Shown here: positions 9,854-16,608 of the stretch, piece by piece
Numbering within the stretch: the stretch's first letter is position 1
How the letters are laid out: each line of letters starts with the position of its first letter
Source: Acidimicrobiia bacterium
Lineage (GTDB): Bacteria; Actinomycetota; Acidimicrobiia; Spongiisociales; ZC4RG35
Length of the DNA: 48,042 nt
Direction: 5' to 3'
Assembly: GCA_025922945.1 (NCBI GenBank)
Contig: JAICGW010000008.1
Location: forward strand, 1-48,042
Position numbers and translations under genes: made by a program
The notes under the pieces: model-generated
The model's input: only the letters and a program-made list of their open reading frames with translations
The model's database searches: none
Told to the model about the DNA's origin: nothing

Positions 9854-9884
9854 GTTGAGTGGGTTCAGCGATTATAACTTGAGT
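9854..9884. promoter_or_regulatory. Putative HspR half-sites in direct orientation
   Basis: GTTGAGT (9854-9860) and CTTGAGT (9878-9884) lie in the same orientation, 24 bp start to start. CTTGAGT is the half-site of the HAIR element (CTTGAGT-N7-ACTCAAG) bound by HspR. Neither copy has an inverted partner 7 nt away. Seen from dnaK, one half-site lies between -35 and -10 and the other lies downstream of the -10. With an hspR gene in the operon, HspR control is likely. Confidence 0.5.
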
Positions 9885-9897
9885 CAGGTATTGTCAT
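9871..9897 (-). promoter_or_regulatory. dnaK operon promoter
   Basis: On the minus strand a perfect TATAAT -10 (9876-9871) is preceded by ATGACA (9897-9892) with a 15-nt spacer, or by the overlapping TATGAC with 16 nt. The start codon is 32 nt beyond the -10. Confidence 0.6.
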
Positions 9898-9968
9898 ATT
9901 CCAGGATCAGGAAATATTGCCCCGGCGAAGGGCGTTTTGACTACCGATTTTTCAACAGGAGAACCCTT

Positions 9969-12278
9969 TTGACCCAAAACCTCGATACCCAGACCCTTCC
10001 CGTCCTCCCGCTTCGAAACGGGGTCGTCTTCCCCCATATGGTGGTCACCCTCCGCATCGAGACCTCGGAAGGAAAGATCGCCCTGGCGGCGTCCGAGCAA
10101 GCCGGCGGTCGTCTGATCCTGGTGCCGCGGGTGGCCGGCAAGTACGCCTCGGTCGGGACCATCGCCGAGATCCAGCAAAGCGACGAGGAAGGGAACGTGG
10201 TGGTGTCGGGGGTAGGGCGCGCCCGGGTGGGCAGTGGCTCCGCCGATACCGCCGGAGCCCTCTGGGTCGAATTCGAGCCCTATCCCGAGGTCGATGTCCA
10301 CGACGAAGCCCTCGATGACCTCGTGGCCGAGTACCGAGCGGTGGTGACCGAGGTCCTCGATCATCGCGGCGTCGGAGCGGTGGCGGAGAGAATCCTGGGT
10401 CTGGAAAACCCTTCGCAACTCGCCGACCTGGCCGTCTACTCACCCGACCTCAGTCTCGAGCAGAAGGTGGAGATTCTGGAGACGCTCGACGTCAGGGAGC
10501 GTCTCGGCAAGCTTCTCATCTGGATGCGAGAGGTCCTCGCCGACCTCGAACTGCGACGGCGGGTGCGCGACGATGCCGCCGAGCGAATCGACAAAAGTCA
10601 GCGCGACTACTTGCTGCGCCAGCAGATGGAGGCCATCAAGAAGGAGTTGGGTGAGGAACAGGGAGCCTCCGACAGCTATCGGGCCCGGCTCGAAGAGACG
10701 GCGATGCCCGAGAAGGTCAAGGAGGCCGTCGAGCGGGAGATCGACCGCCTCGAGCGGATGTCCGAGCAGTCCCCGGAGCATTCGTGGATCAGGACCTGGC
10801 TCGACACGATGTTCGACATTCCCTGGGGCAAGCGCTCAGAGGATCGGCTCGATCTCAACGAGGCATGGACCGTGCTCGATGCCGATCACACCGGGCTCCA
10901 CGATGTCAAGGAGCGGATCGTCGAGCACCTCGCGGTTCGCAAGCTGCGTCAGGAGCGGGGGCTAACCGAGGAGAACTCGCGGCAGTCCGGAGCCATCCTG
11001 CTGCTCGTCGGCCCTCCGGGGGTCGGTAAAACCTCGCTCGGGGAATCGGTCGCCCGTGCCCTGGGACGGAAGTTCGTGCGCGTCGCCCTCGGTGGGATCC
11101 GCGACGAGGCCGAGGTGCGGGGACACCGGCGTACCTATGTCGGCGCCCGCCCGGGTCGGATCGCCCGCGCCCTGACCGAGGCCGAGACCATGAACCCCGT
11201 CTTCCTGCTCGACGAGATGGACAAGGTCGGAAGTGACTGGCGAGGAGATCCGTCCTCGGCCTTGCTCGAGGTGCTCGATCCCGCCCAGAACCACACGTTC
11301 CGTGACCACTATCTCGAGGTGGATCTCGACCTTTCGGATGTTCTCTTCATCGCCACCGCCAACGTGGTGGAGACCATCCCCGCTCCGCTGTTAGATCGGA
11401 CCGAAGTCATCCGGCTCGATGGCTATACGGACGAGGAGAAGGTCGCCATCGCCCGCGATCACCTGCTGCCCCGCCAGATCCGGCAGGCCGGTCTCGAGCC
11501 CGAGGAGGTCGCCGTCACCGAAGAAGCGCTGGGAGTGGTGGTCGATCGCTACACACGGGAGGCCGGTGTTCGTTCCCTCGAACGAGAACTCGGCAAGCTT
11601 TCCCGCAAGGTGGCGACCAAGGTCGCCAAGCGCGAGGACGACGAGAAGGACGTAATCGAGATCGACGGCGGGGACGTCGTCGAATACCTGGGCAAGCCCA
11701 AGGTATGGCATGACGAAGCCAAAGATCGAACCGACGTCCCCGGCGTGGCCACTGGCCTGGCCGTCACCGGCACCGGTGGCGACGTGCTCTTCATCGAGGC
11801 CACGGCCACCGATGGCGAAGCGGGCCTCACGCTGACCGGTCAGCTCGGCGATGTCATGAAGGAGTCGGCGCGGATCGCCCTCTCATATGTCGAAGCTCAC
11901 GCCCGCGAACTGGAAGTGGAACCGGCGGCGCTCAAGCGGCGCTTCCACGTCCACGTACCGGCCGGGGCCGTGCCCAAGGACGGGCCGTCCGCCGGGATCA
12001 CGATGGTGACGGCGGTGGCCTCGCTCCTCACCGGGCGCAAGGTTCGCTCGGAAGTGGGCATGACCGGTGAGGTCACCCTCCAGGGGAAGGTCTTGCCGAT
12101 CGGTGGGCTCAAGCAGAAGGTGCTGGCCGCTCACCGAGCGGGGCTGACGACGGTCCTCTTCCCACAGCGGAATGAGATCGATATGGACGACATCCCCGAA
12201 TCGGTACGCGAGAAGATGACCTTCCATCCGGTCGAGACCGTCGACCAGGTCCTCGATCTCGCCCTCGAGTCCGCCTAA
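9969..12278 (+). CDS. lon: ATP-dependent protease Lon
   Basis: A 769-residue LonA: N-terminal substrate domain (LPVLPLRNGVVFPHMVV), AAA+ module with Walker A GPPGVGKT at 348-355 and Walker B FLLDEMDK, and a serine protease domain whose DGPSAG holds Ser674, with Lys717 in GGLKQK forming the Ser-Lys dyad. It degrades misfolded proteins. The start is TTG at 9969, after AGGAGA with 6-nt spacing; reading further upstream runs into the dnaK promoter. Divergence from dnaK and the shared half-sites suggest co-regulation by HspR. Confidence 0.97.
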   Translation: MTQNLDTQTLPVLPLRNGVVFPHMVVTLRIETSEGKIALAASEQAGGRLILVPRVAGKYASVGTIAEIQQSDEEGNVVVSGVGRARVGSGSADTAGALWVEFEPYPEVDVHDEALDDLVAEYRAVVTEVLDHRGVGAVAERILGLENPSQLADLAVYSPDLSLEQKVEILETLDVRERLGKLLIWMREVLADLELRRRVRDDAAERIDKSQRDYLLRQQMEAIKKELGEEQGASDSYRARLEETAMPEKVKEAVEREIDRLERMSEQSPEHSWIRTWLDTMFDIPWGKRSEDRLDLNEAWTVLDADHTGLHDVKERIVEHLAVRKLRQERGLTEENSRQSGAILLLVGPPGVGKTSLGESVARALGRKFVRVALGGIRDEAEVRGHRRTYVGARPGRIARALTEAETMNPVFLLDEMDKVGSDWRGDPSSALLEVLDPAQNHTFRDHYLEVDLDLSDVLFIATANVVETIPAPLLDRTEVIRLDGYTDEEKVAIARDHLLPRQIRQAGLEPEEVAVTEEALGVVVDRYTREAGVRSLERELGKLSRKVATKVAKREDDEKDVIEIDGGDVVEYLGKPKVWHDEAKDRTDVPGVATGLAVTGTGGDVLFIEATATDGEAGLTLTGQLGDVMKESARIALSYVEAHARELEVEPAALKRRFHVHVPAGAVPKDGPSAGITMVTAVASLLTGRKVRSEVGMTGEVTLQGKVLPIGGLKQKVLAAHRAGLTTVLFPQRNEIDMDDIPESVREKMTFHPVETVDQVLDLALESA

Positions 12279-12291
12279 TCATTCGGCGCAG

Positions 12292-12317
12292 ATCCAGCAC
12301 GGTCAACCGTGCTGGAT
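12292..12317. terminator. Bidirectional terminator between lon and the DNA methyltransferase
   Basis: ATCCAGCACGGT and ACCGTGCTGGAT pair over 12 bp around two unpaired bases, between two convergent stop codons. A weak TTTA follows on the plus side. Confidence 0.75.
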
Positions 12318-13229
12318 TTACTCCAGAACAAAAAGTCGGTGCTGGGCGAGCTCGATGTAGGCCGGCTCGATGTCGAATCCGACGTAGTGACGGCCGCTTT
12401 GTTGGGCAGCCACCGCCGTCGTTCCGGAGCCGATGAAGGGGTCCAGCACCAGGTCGCCGGCATAGGTGTAGAGCTCGATCAATCTCCGCGGCAAGTCGAC
12501 GGGAAAAGGTGCGGGATGGCCGACCCGGCTCGCGCTAGCGGATGGGATCTCCCAGAGGTCGAGGGTGGCCAGCATGAATTCCTCAGCGGAGATGGTGGCG
12601 AGGTGCGGCAATCCCCGTTGCTGTCTCTCGCCGCGGCTGATGGCCCGATCAAATCGCCCTTTGCTGGCGACCACCACCCGCTCGGTGAGGTCCCGTAGCA
12701 CCGGGTTGGCGGGGCTGCGATAGCTGCCCCAGGCACAGGAGCCGCTCTGGCCTCTCGCTTTGCGCCAAACAATCTCGCCCCGCAAGAGCAGACCGAGGTC
12801 ATCTTGGAGGATGGCGGTGACGTCGGCGGCGAGCGATCGATATGGTCGCCTGCCCAGGTTGGCGACGTTGATGGCCAGCCTGCCTCCCGGCTCGAGCTTC
12901 TGGGTGCATACGGAGAGGACCTCTCTCAGCATGTCGAGGTATTGACCGTAGGCAAAAGGCTCCTCCCCGGCGGAGATGACTTCCTCATATTCCTTGCCGG
13001 TGAAATAGGGGGGAGAGGTAACCACCAGCGCCACCGACCGGTCGGTGACCTGCTCAGCGCTCATCAGGCGAGCGTCGCCAACAAAGAGGCGGTCGACTAC
13101 CGCCGCCGGGCTGATCTCGTCGTCGGGGGAGATGGTGGGGAGGGGGAAACGCTGATAGAAGCCGCTCGAATCGTGGCTCTCACGTCGGCCCGAGCCAAAA
13201 GACGAGGTGGAAGTGGGGCGGCGAGGCAC
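12318..13229 (-). CDS. Site-specific DNA methyltransferase (beta-class, N4-cytosine or N6-adenine)
   Basis: In 303 residues the catalytic motif IV TSPPYFTGKEY comes first and the SAM-binding motif I (LVLDPFIGSGTTAVAA) is near the C-terminus. That order defines beta-class amino-methyltransferases. TSPPY is more typical of m4C enzymes, but N6-adenine cannot be excluded. No endonuclease or specificity gene is adjacent, so it appears to be an orphan methylase with an epigenetic role. The GTG at 13229 is supported by a TAGCGT box 6 nt upstream, although the first 30 residues are low-complexity and the true start could lie further in. Confidence 0.88.
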   Translation of the reverse strand: MPRRPTSTSSFGSGRRESHDSSGFYQRFPLPTISPDDEISPAAVVDRLFVGDARLMSAEQVTDRSVALVVTSPPYFTGKEYEEVISAGEEPFAYGQYLDMLREVLSVCTQKLEPGGRLAINVANLGRRPYRSLAADVTAILQDDLGLLLRGEIVWRKARGQSGSCAWGSYRSPANPVLRDLTERVVVASKGRFDRAISRGERQQRGLPHLATISAEEFMLATLDLWEIPSASASRVGHPAPFPVDLPRRLIELYTYAGDLVLDPFIGSGTTAVAAQQSGRHYVGFDIEPAYIELAQHRLFVLE

Positions 13230-13235
13230 CTACTC

Positions 13236-13241
13236 ACGCTA
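13236..13241 (-). promoter_or_regulatory. Leaderless -10 box (TAGCGT) for the DNA methyltransferase
   Basis: TAGCGT on the minus strand ends 6 nt before the GTG at 13229, and there is no Shine-Dalgarno sequence. Confidence 0.45.
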
Positions 13242-13286
13242 CCGGGGGCGATTGCGGCGTATCGGGAATAGAACCGGTGGGGCCTA

Positions 13287-13304
13287 TGCTTGCAATTGCA
13301 AGCA
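13287..13304. promoter_or_regulatory. 18-bp perfect palindrome before the GNAT gene
   Basis: TGCTTGCAATTGCAAGCA is a gapless perfect dyad ending 13 nt before the GNAT start codon, next to its AGAGGAAAG ribosome site. Gapless dyads of this length are typical operators for dimeric winged-helix or TetR-type repressors. In RNA it could also form a small hairpin that masks the ribosome site. No regulator gene is adjacent. Confidence 0.5.
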
Positions 13305-13317
13305 GAAGAGGAAAGAA

Positions 13318-13836
13318 ATGATCCATGCCCAACTCGCCGACGGAACCGACATCGTCGTCCGACCGGTACGTCCTGAAGACAAGCCGTTGCTCGTGGCCGG
13401 AATGGCCCGGTTGTCCGACCGCTCCCGTCGGCAGCGCTTCTTGGTTTCCACCGATCACCTGACGCGGAGCCAGCTCGCCTACCTCACCGAAGTTGATCAG
13501 CGCGACCATCATGCCTGGGGCGTGCTCGCCAATGGCGAACCGGTCGCCATTGGGCGTCTGGTGCGGCTTGACGACGATGAAGGAGAAGTGGCCATCACCG
13601 TGCTGGACGACTGGCAGGGACGGGGAATCGGCGAGATCCTGGTTCAGCACCTCGCCGGGCTTGCCCGGGAAGCCGGCATCAAACGGTTGATCTTCGTGTC
13701 CCTTCCGGAGAACGTGGGGATTGCCCGTCTGCTGGCTCGCTTCGAGAAGATCAGCAAGACCGAAGACGGCCTCGTCACCACCACGATCGAAACTACCAGC
13801 GTCGCTCCTCCGGCCTTCGCCGCCGGAGTTCGCTAG
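13318..13836 (+). CDS. GNAT family N-acetyltransferase
   Basis: A 172-residue single GNAT domain: N-terminal VRPVRPEDKPLL, central VAITVLDDWQGRGIGEILVQHLAGLAREAG, in which QGRGIG is the acetyl-CoA pyrophosphate-binding loop, and a C-terminal NVGIARLLARF strand-helix. It resembles the acetyltransferase domain found alone or fused in protein-lysine acetylases (HTRSQ.. SDRSRRQRF region), but the substrate is unknown. The ATG follows AGAGGAAAG. The selenoprotein candidate begins 33 nt downstream on the same strand. Confidence 0.85.
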   Translation: MIHAQLADGTDIVVRPVRPEDKPLLVAGMARLSDRSRRQRFLVSTDHLTRSQLAYLTEVDQRDHHAWGVLANGEPVAIGRLVRLDDDEGEVAITVLDDWQGRGIGEILVQHLAGLAREAGIKRLIFVSLPENVGIARLLARFEKISKTEDGLVTTTIETTSVAPPAFAAGVR

Positions 13837-13869
13837 AACTGATGGGATCACTCAGAACAGGAGGAGCTG

Positions 13870-14448
13870 ATGCCCCGAATCTCCTATCCCGACCTTGACT
13901 CACTCGACCCTGGCGATCGAGAAATAGTCGAATACGGTCGCACTCATTCCACCCCGCGGCCCGAGAGCCAGGCCATTCGCTCTCACGTGCCTGCCGTACT
14001 CCATGCCTTCACCAACGCGTGGCGCACGACGTTCTTGGACGGCGTCTTGGATCATCAGATCAAGGAGCTTTGCCGCGTCTACGTCTCCAAGTCGATCAAA
14101 TGTGAGTATTGAGGAGTACAGCGATCCGTCCAGGCTGGACGGCAAGGACTAACCGAAGCTGATTACGACGAGCTCCTTCAGTTCGAGAACTCGGATCGAT
14201 TTGACGAGCGGGAGAAGACCGCCCTCCGCTACACCAGCGCCATCCTTTGGGACGCCGACATTGCCGACGACAAGCTCTGGGCCGATCTCCATCGCCATTT
14301 CACCGAGCCCGAGCTGGTCGAACTGGGCTTCTTCATCGCCTTGACCAGCGGACAGCAACGGTGGATCAAGACCCTCGGGATCGGCCATCAAGAGGTGCTG
14401 GGCGATACCACCGTCGGCCTGGCCGATGGCAGATCTGAGCGTGTCTGA
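13870..14448 (+). CDS. AhpD-like carboxymuconolactone decarboxylase family protein with in-frame TGA: candidate selenoprotein
   Basis: The frame starts at ATG 13870 after an excellent AGGAGG and meets TGA at 14110-14112 (codon 81), then stays open with clear family sequence (RSVQAGRQGLTEADYDELL, REKTALRYTSAILW, ELVELGFFIALTSGQQRW) to a TGA at 14446-14448. Read through, it is 192 residues. The internal TGA falls in Cys78-Glu-Tyr-TGA, exactly where the second cysteine of the CxxC redox pair belongs. Glu66, Cys78, position 81 and Arg85 keep the AhpD spacing E-11-C-2-C-3-H, with Arg in place of His. A SECIS-like hairpin follows 19 nt later. A Cxx-selenocysteine thiol oxidoreductase or peroxidase-type role is inferred. 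The alternatives are a nonsense mutation or a base-call error (TGC or TGT to TGA). Selenocysteine machinery genes are not in the window. Confidence 0.75.
14113..14150 (+). promoter_or_regulatory. Candidate bacterial SECIS element
   Basis: Directly after the in-frame TGA, CCGTCC (14126-14131) and GGACGG (14137-14142) form a perfect 6-bp stem closed by the 5-nt loop AGGCT. A weaker outer AGT/ACT pairing (14115-14117 with 14148-14150) can extend it. The loop begins 19 nt after the TGA and has G at its second position. Both agree with the known bacterial SECIS rules (short apical loop, early G, about 16-37 nt from UGA). Confidence 0.6.
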
Positions 14449-14476
14449 GACGAAAAAAACCGCGCCGAGCCAAGCT

Positions 14477-14932
14477 CTAACCGGGGACGGCCACCCTTGA
14501 CTCAAGGCGGTCGAGGAAAGGGATCTGAGCAGGGTTCAAGAGCCGGCGGGCGTCGTCGGGCAAGCACCAACTGACCCGGTCGATCTCGGGGAATTCCTGA
14601 ACCCGTCCTCGCCACATCATTCGAAAGGTGCCGGGGTCGAGGGTGGCGGGATCGAAGTCGGCCGCCACCGCCCAAGCGGTGACGTTCTTTCCCGATCGCA
14701 TGCGCACCGACCCAAGTTCCACCCAGTTCTCGGTCGGCGCCTGCCACCCGGTCTCTTCCTGGAACTCGCGCAGAGCCGCCGAGCGGGGATCCTCGTCGGG
14801 TCCGATCTCGCCCTTCACCACGCTCCAAGCCCCCAGATCCTTGCGAGCGAAGAAAGGTCCGCCGGGATGGGCGATGAGCACCTCCAGAACCTGGCGGAAT
14901 CGGTAGGGGAGAAGACCGGCGCTCGTCCGCAT
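14477..14932 (-). CDS. NUDIX hydrolase
   Basis: 151 residues. The Nudix box reads G(5)EIGPDEDPRSAALREFQEETGW, matching Gx5Ex7REUxEExGU and giving the metal-binding glutamates. The N-terminus TSAGLLPYRF and the VKGEIGPDE loop resemble the small MutT-like actinobacterial hydrolases. It cleaves a nucleoside diphosphate linked to some group; the substrate is unknown. ATG 14932 is preferred because TAGGGT lies 7 nt upstream; a GTG at 14941 preceded by GGAG is an alternative that adds three residues. Confidence 0.88.
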   Translation of the reverse strand: MRTSAGLLPYRFRQVLEVLIAHPGGPFFARKDLGAWSVVKGEIGPDEDPRSAALREFQEETGWQAPTENWVELGSVRMRSGKNVTAWAVAADFDPATLDPGTFRMMWRGRVQEFPEIDRVSWCLPDDARRLLNPAQIPFLDRLESRVAVPG

Positions 14933-14939
14933 CGTGATC

Positions 14940-14945
14940 ACCCTA
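14940..14945 (-). promoter_or_regulatory. Leaderless -10 box (TAGGGT) for the NUDIX gene
   Basis: TAGGGT on the minus strand ends 7 nt before the ATG at 14932. Confidence 0.4.
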
Positions 14946-14972
14946 TCTCCGGCCCGTAGCATCGGCGGAAGG

Positions 14973-15000
14973 TGTCGAAATCGGCCTCGGCCCATTCGTC
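14973..15000 (+). promoter_or_regulatory. Predicted ECF42-type promoter for the YCII-sigma operon
   Basis: TGTCGA (14973-14978) and CGTC (14997-15000) with an 18-nt spacer agree, as I recall it, with the -35 TGTCGA and -10 CGTC motif described for ECF42 sigma factors, which activate their own YCII/DGPF operons. It lies 36 nt before the YCII start codon, which fits autoregulation by the sigma factor two genes along. Confidence 0.6.
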
Positions 15001-15035
15001 GTAAGGCGGTATCCAGACGAAGGAAAGGAGAAAGG

Positions 15036-15401
15036 ATGCCTCTCTATGCAGCACTCATCTACTCCGAAGAAGGAGGAGAGGCCTCGCCCGAGGAGTGGTC
15101 AAAGGTGATGGCGGAGTACAACGAGTTCTCAGCGAAGGCTGGAGCCGCCGGCGTGATCCAGGGCGGTGAGGCGCTCGAAGAGACCACGACAGCCACAACT
15201 GTCCATGTCAAGGGCGGCAAAGGTGGCGAGGCAGTACACACCGACGGTCCTTTTGCTGAAACCAAAGAAGCCCTCGGTGGCTTCTACCTTCTCAAGTGCG
15301 CCGATCTCGACGAGGCGCTCGGATGGGCCGCCCAGATCCCGGGCGCATGGCGGGGAAGGGTGGAGGTCCGGCCCTGCGTTGACTTCTCGCAGGCACAATG
15401 A
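15036..15401 (+). CDS. YCII/DGPF-domain protein
   Basis: A 121-residue YCII-related protein: MPLYAALIYSEEG at the start and the conserved VHTDGPFAETKEALGGFYLL stretch with the DGPF motif. These small ferredoxin-fold proteins are the regular partners of ECF42 sigma factors; their biochemical role is unknown. The ATG follows GGAAAGGAGAAAGG. The sigma factor gene begins 9 nt after its stop. Confidence 0.93.
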   Translation: MPLYAALIYSEEGGEASPEEWSKVMAEYNEFSAKAGAAGVIQGGEALEETTTATTVHVKGGKGGEAVHTDGPFAETKEALGGFYLLKCADLDEALGWAAQIPGAWRGRVEVRPCVDFSQAQ

Positions 15402-15410
15402 CCTGAGTCG

Positions 15411-16601
15411 ATGACGCTTGGGGAAACGATTCGGATCGAGGGTGGTCGGGTTCTGGCCACCCTCATCCGCTTCACAGGAGACATCGGTCTGGCCGAGGAC
15501 GCCCTCCAGGAGGCAACGATCGTTGCATTGGAGCGCTGGACCACCGATGGCGTCCCCGCCCATCCGGCCGCCTGGCTGACAGCCGTTGCCCGCAACAAGG
15601 CCCTCGACCGAATTCGGCGAGACGCTCGTCGGAGGGACAAGGAGATCGAAGCGCATTACGAGCGGCCATTTGAGATGGAAGAAGACGACAGCCTTCGGCT
15701 GATTTTCACCTGCGCCCACCCGGCCTTGTCGATGGAGGCGCGGATTGGCCTGACGCTGCGGTTGGTCGGAGGACTCAAGACCTCGGAGATCGCCGGACTT
15801 TTTCTCGTGCCCGAAGCCACGGTGGGCCAAAGAATCAGCCGGGCCAAGAAGAAGATCGCCCTGGCGCGCATTCCCTACCGGGTGCCATCGCCACATGAGC
15901 TACCCGATCGCCTGGCCGGCGTGCTGGCGGTCATCTATCTCATATTCACCACGGGCCACCACGCATTCGAGGGTCCGCTTGACTCACGATTCGATCTCGC
16001 CGCAGAGGCGATACGTCTTGGTCGATTGCTGGTGGGATTGATGCCCGATGAACCCGAAGCACTGGGACTCCTGGCCCTGATGCTCGCCACCACCGCCCGT
16101 CAGCGCGCCAGGCTCGACGAACACGGGGACATCGTCCTGCTCGCCGATCAGGACCGGTCGCTGTGGGATCTGAAGGCGATCAACGAGGCCTCGCTTCTGA
16201 TCGAGAAGGCTCTGCGCCGTCGACGGGTGGGGCCATACCAAATCCAGGGCGCCATCGCCTGCCTGCACGGCCAAGCCCGGTCGGATGCCGAAACCGATTG
16301 GCGGCAGATTTCCGATCTCTATCGCTTCCTCGAGTCCTTCAACGACGGTCCCGTGATCCGCGTCAATCGAGCGGTAGCCGAGTCGAAGGTGTTCGGTCCT
16401 GAGGCGGGCCTGGAGTTACTGGAAGGGATCTCCGGGGTGGACAGCTGGCACCTGTACTGGTCGACCCGAGCCGACTTTCTCCGTCAGCTCGGCCGCGAGG
16501 CTGAGGCCGCGGTCGCGTATCGCTCCGCCCTGGCGATGAACATGAACGATGCCGATCGCCGGTTTCTCGAGCGGCGGCTGGCATCGCTGTCGTTAGCCTG
16601 A
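15411..16601 (+). CDS. ECF42-group RNA polymerase sigma factor with C-terminal TPR-like extension
   Basis: 396 residues. Region 2 (residues about 10-75, with DIGLAEDALQEATIVALERW) and region 4 (about 105-155, GGLKTSEIAGLFLVPEATVGQRISRAKKKI) are followed by a helical extension of roughly 200 residues (DUF6596/TPR-like, including GPYQIQGAIACLHGQA and SALAMNMNDADRRFLERRL). In ECF42 factors this extension replaces a classical anti-sigma and is needed for activity. The YCII gene upstream and the matching promoter motif support the group call. The inducing signal is unknown. Confidence 0.92.
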   Translation: MTLGETIRIEGGRVLATLIRFTGDIGLAEDALQEATIVALERWTTDGVPAHPAAWLTAVARNKALDRIRRDARRRDKEIEAHYERPFEMEEDDSLRLIFTCAHPALSMEARIGLTLRLVGGLKTSEIAGLFLVPEATVGQRISRAKKKIALARIPYRVPSPHELPDRLAGVLAVIYLIFTTGHHAFEGPLDSRFDLAAEAIRLGRLLVGLMPDEPEALGLLALMLATTARQRARLDEHGDIVLLADQDRSLWDLKAINEASLLIEKALRRRRVGPYQIQGAIACLHGQARSDAETDWRQISDLYRFLESFNDGPVIRVNRAVAESKVFGPEAGLELLEGISGVDSWHLYWSTRADFLRQLGREAEAAVAYRSALAMNMNDADRRFLERRLASLSLA

Positions 16602-16608
16602 TTTTTCA

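Noticed and set aside
9839-9968. A CIRCE (HrcA) operator or canonical inverted HAIR upstream of dnaK
   Set aside because: No CIRCE-like nine-base inverted repeat is present, and the two CTTGAGT-like sites are in direct, not inverted, orientation.
13870-14112. Calling the AhpD-like gene as an 80-residue protein ending at the TGA
   Set aside because: Family sequence continues in the same frame for 111 more residues after the TGA, and the stub would lack half of the fold.
14110-14112. General reassignment of TGA as a sense codon
   Set aside because: TGA is the ordinary stop of many genes here (grpE, dnaJ, the CHAD gene, malG, the GH13 gene), so only a site-specific recoding is reasonable.
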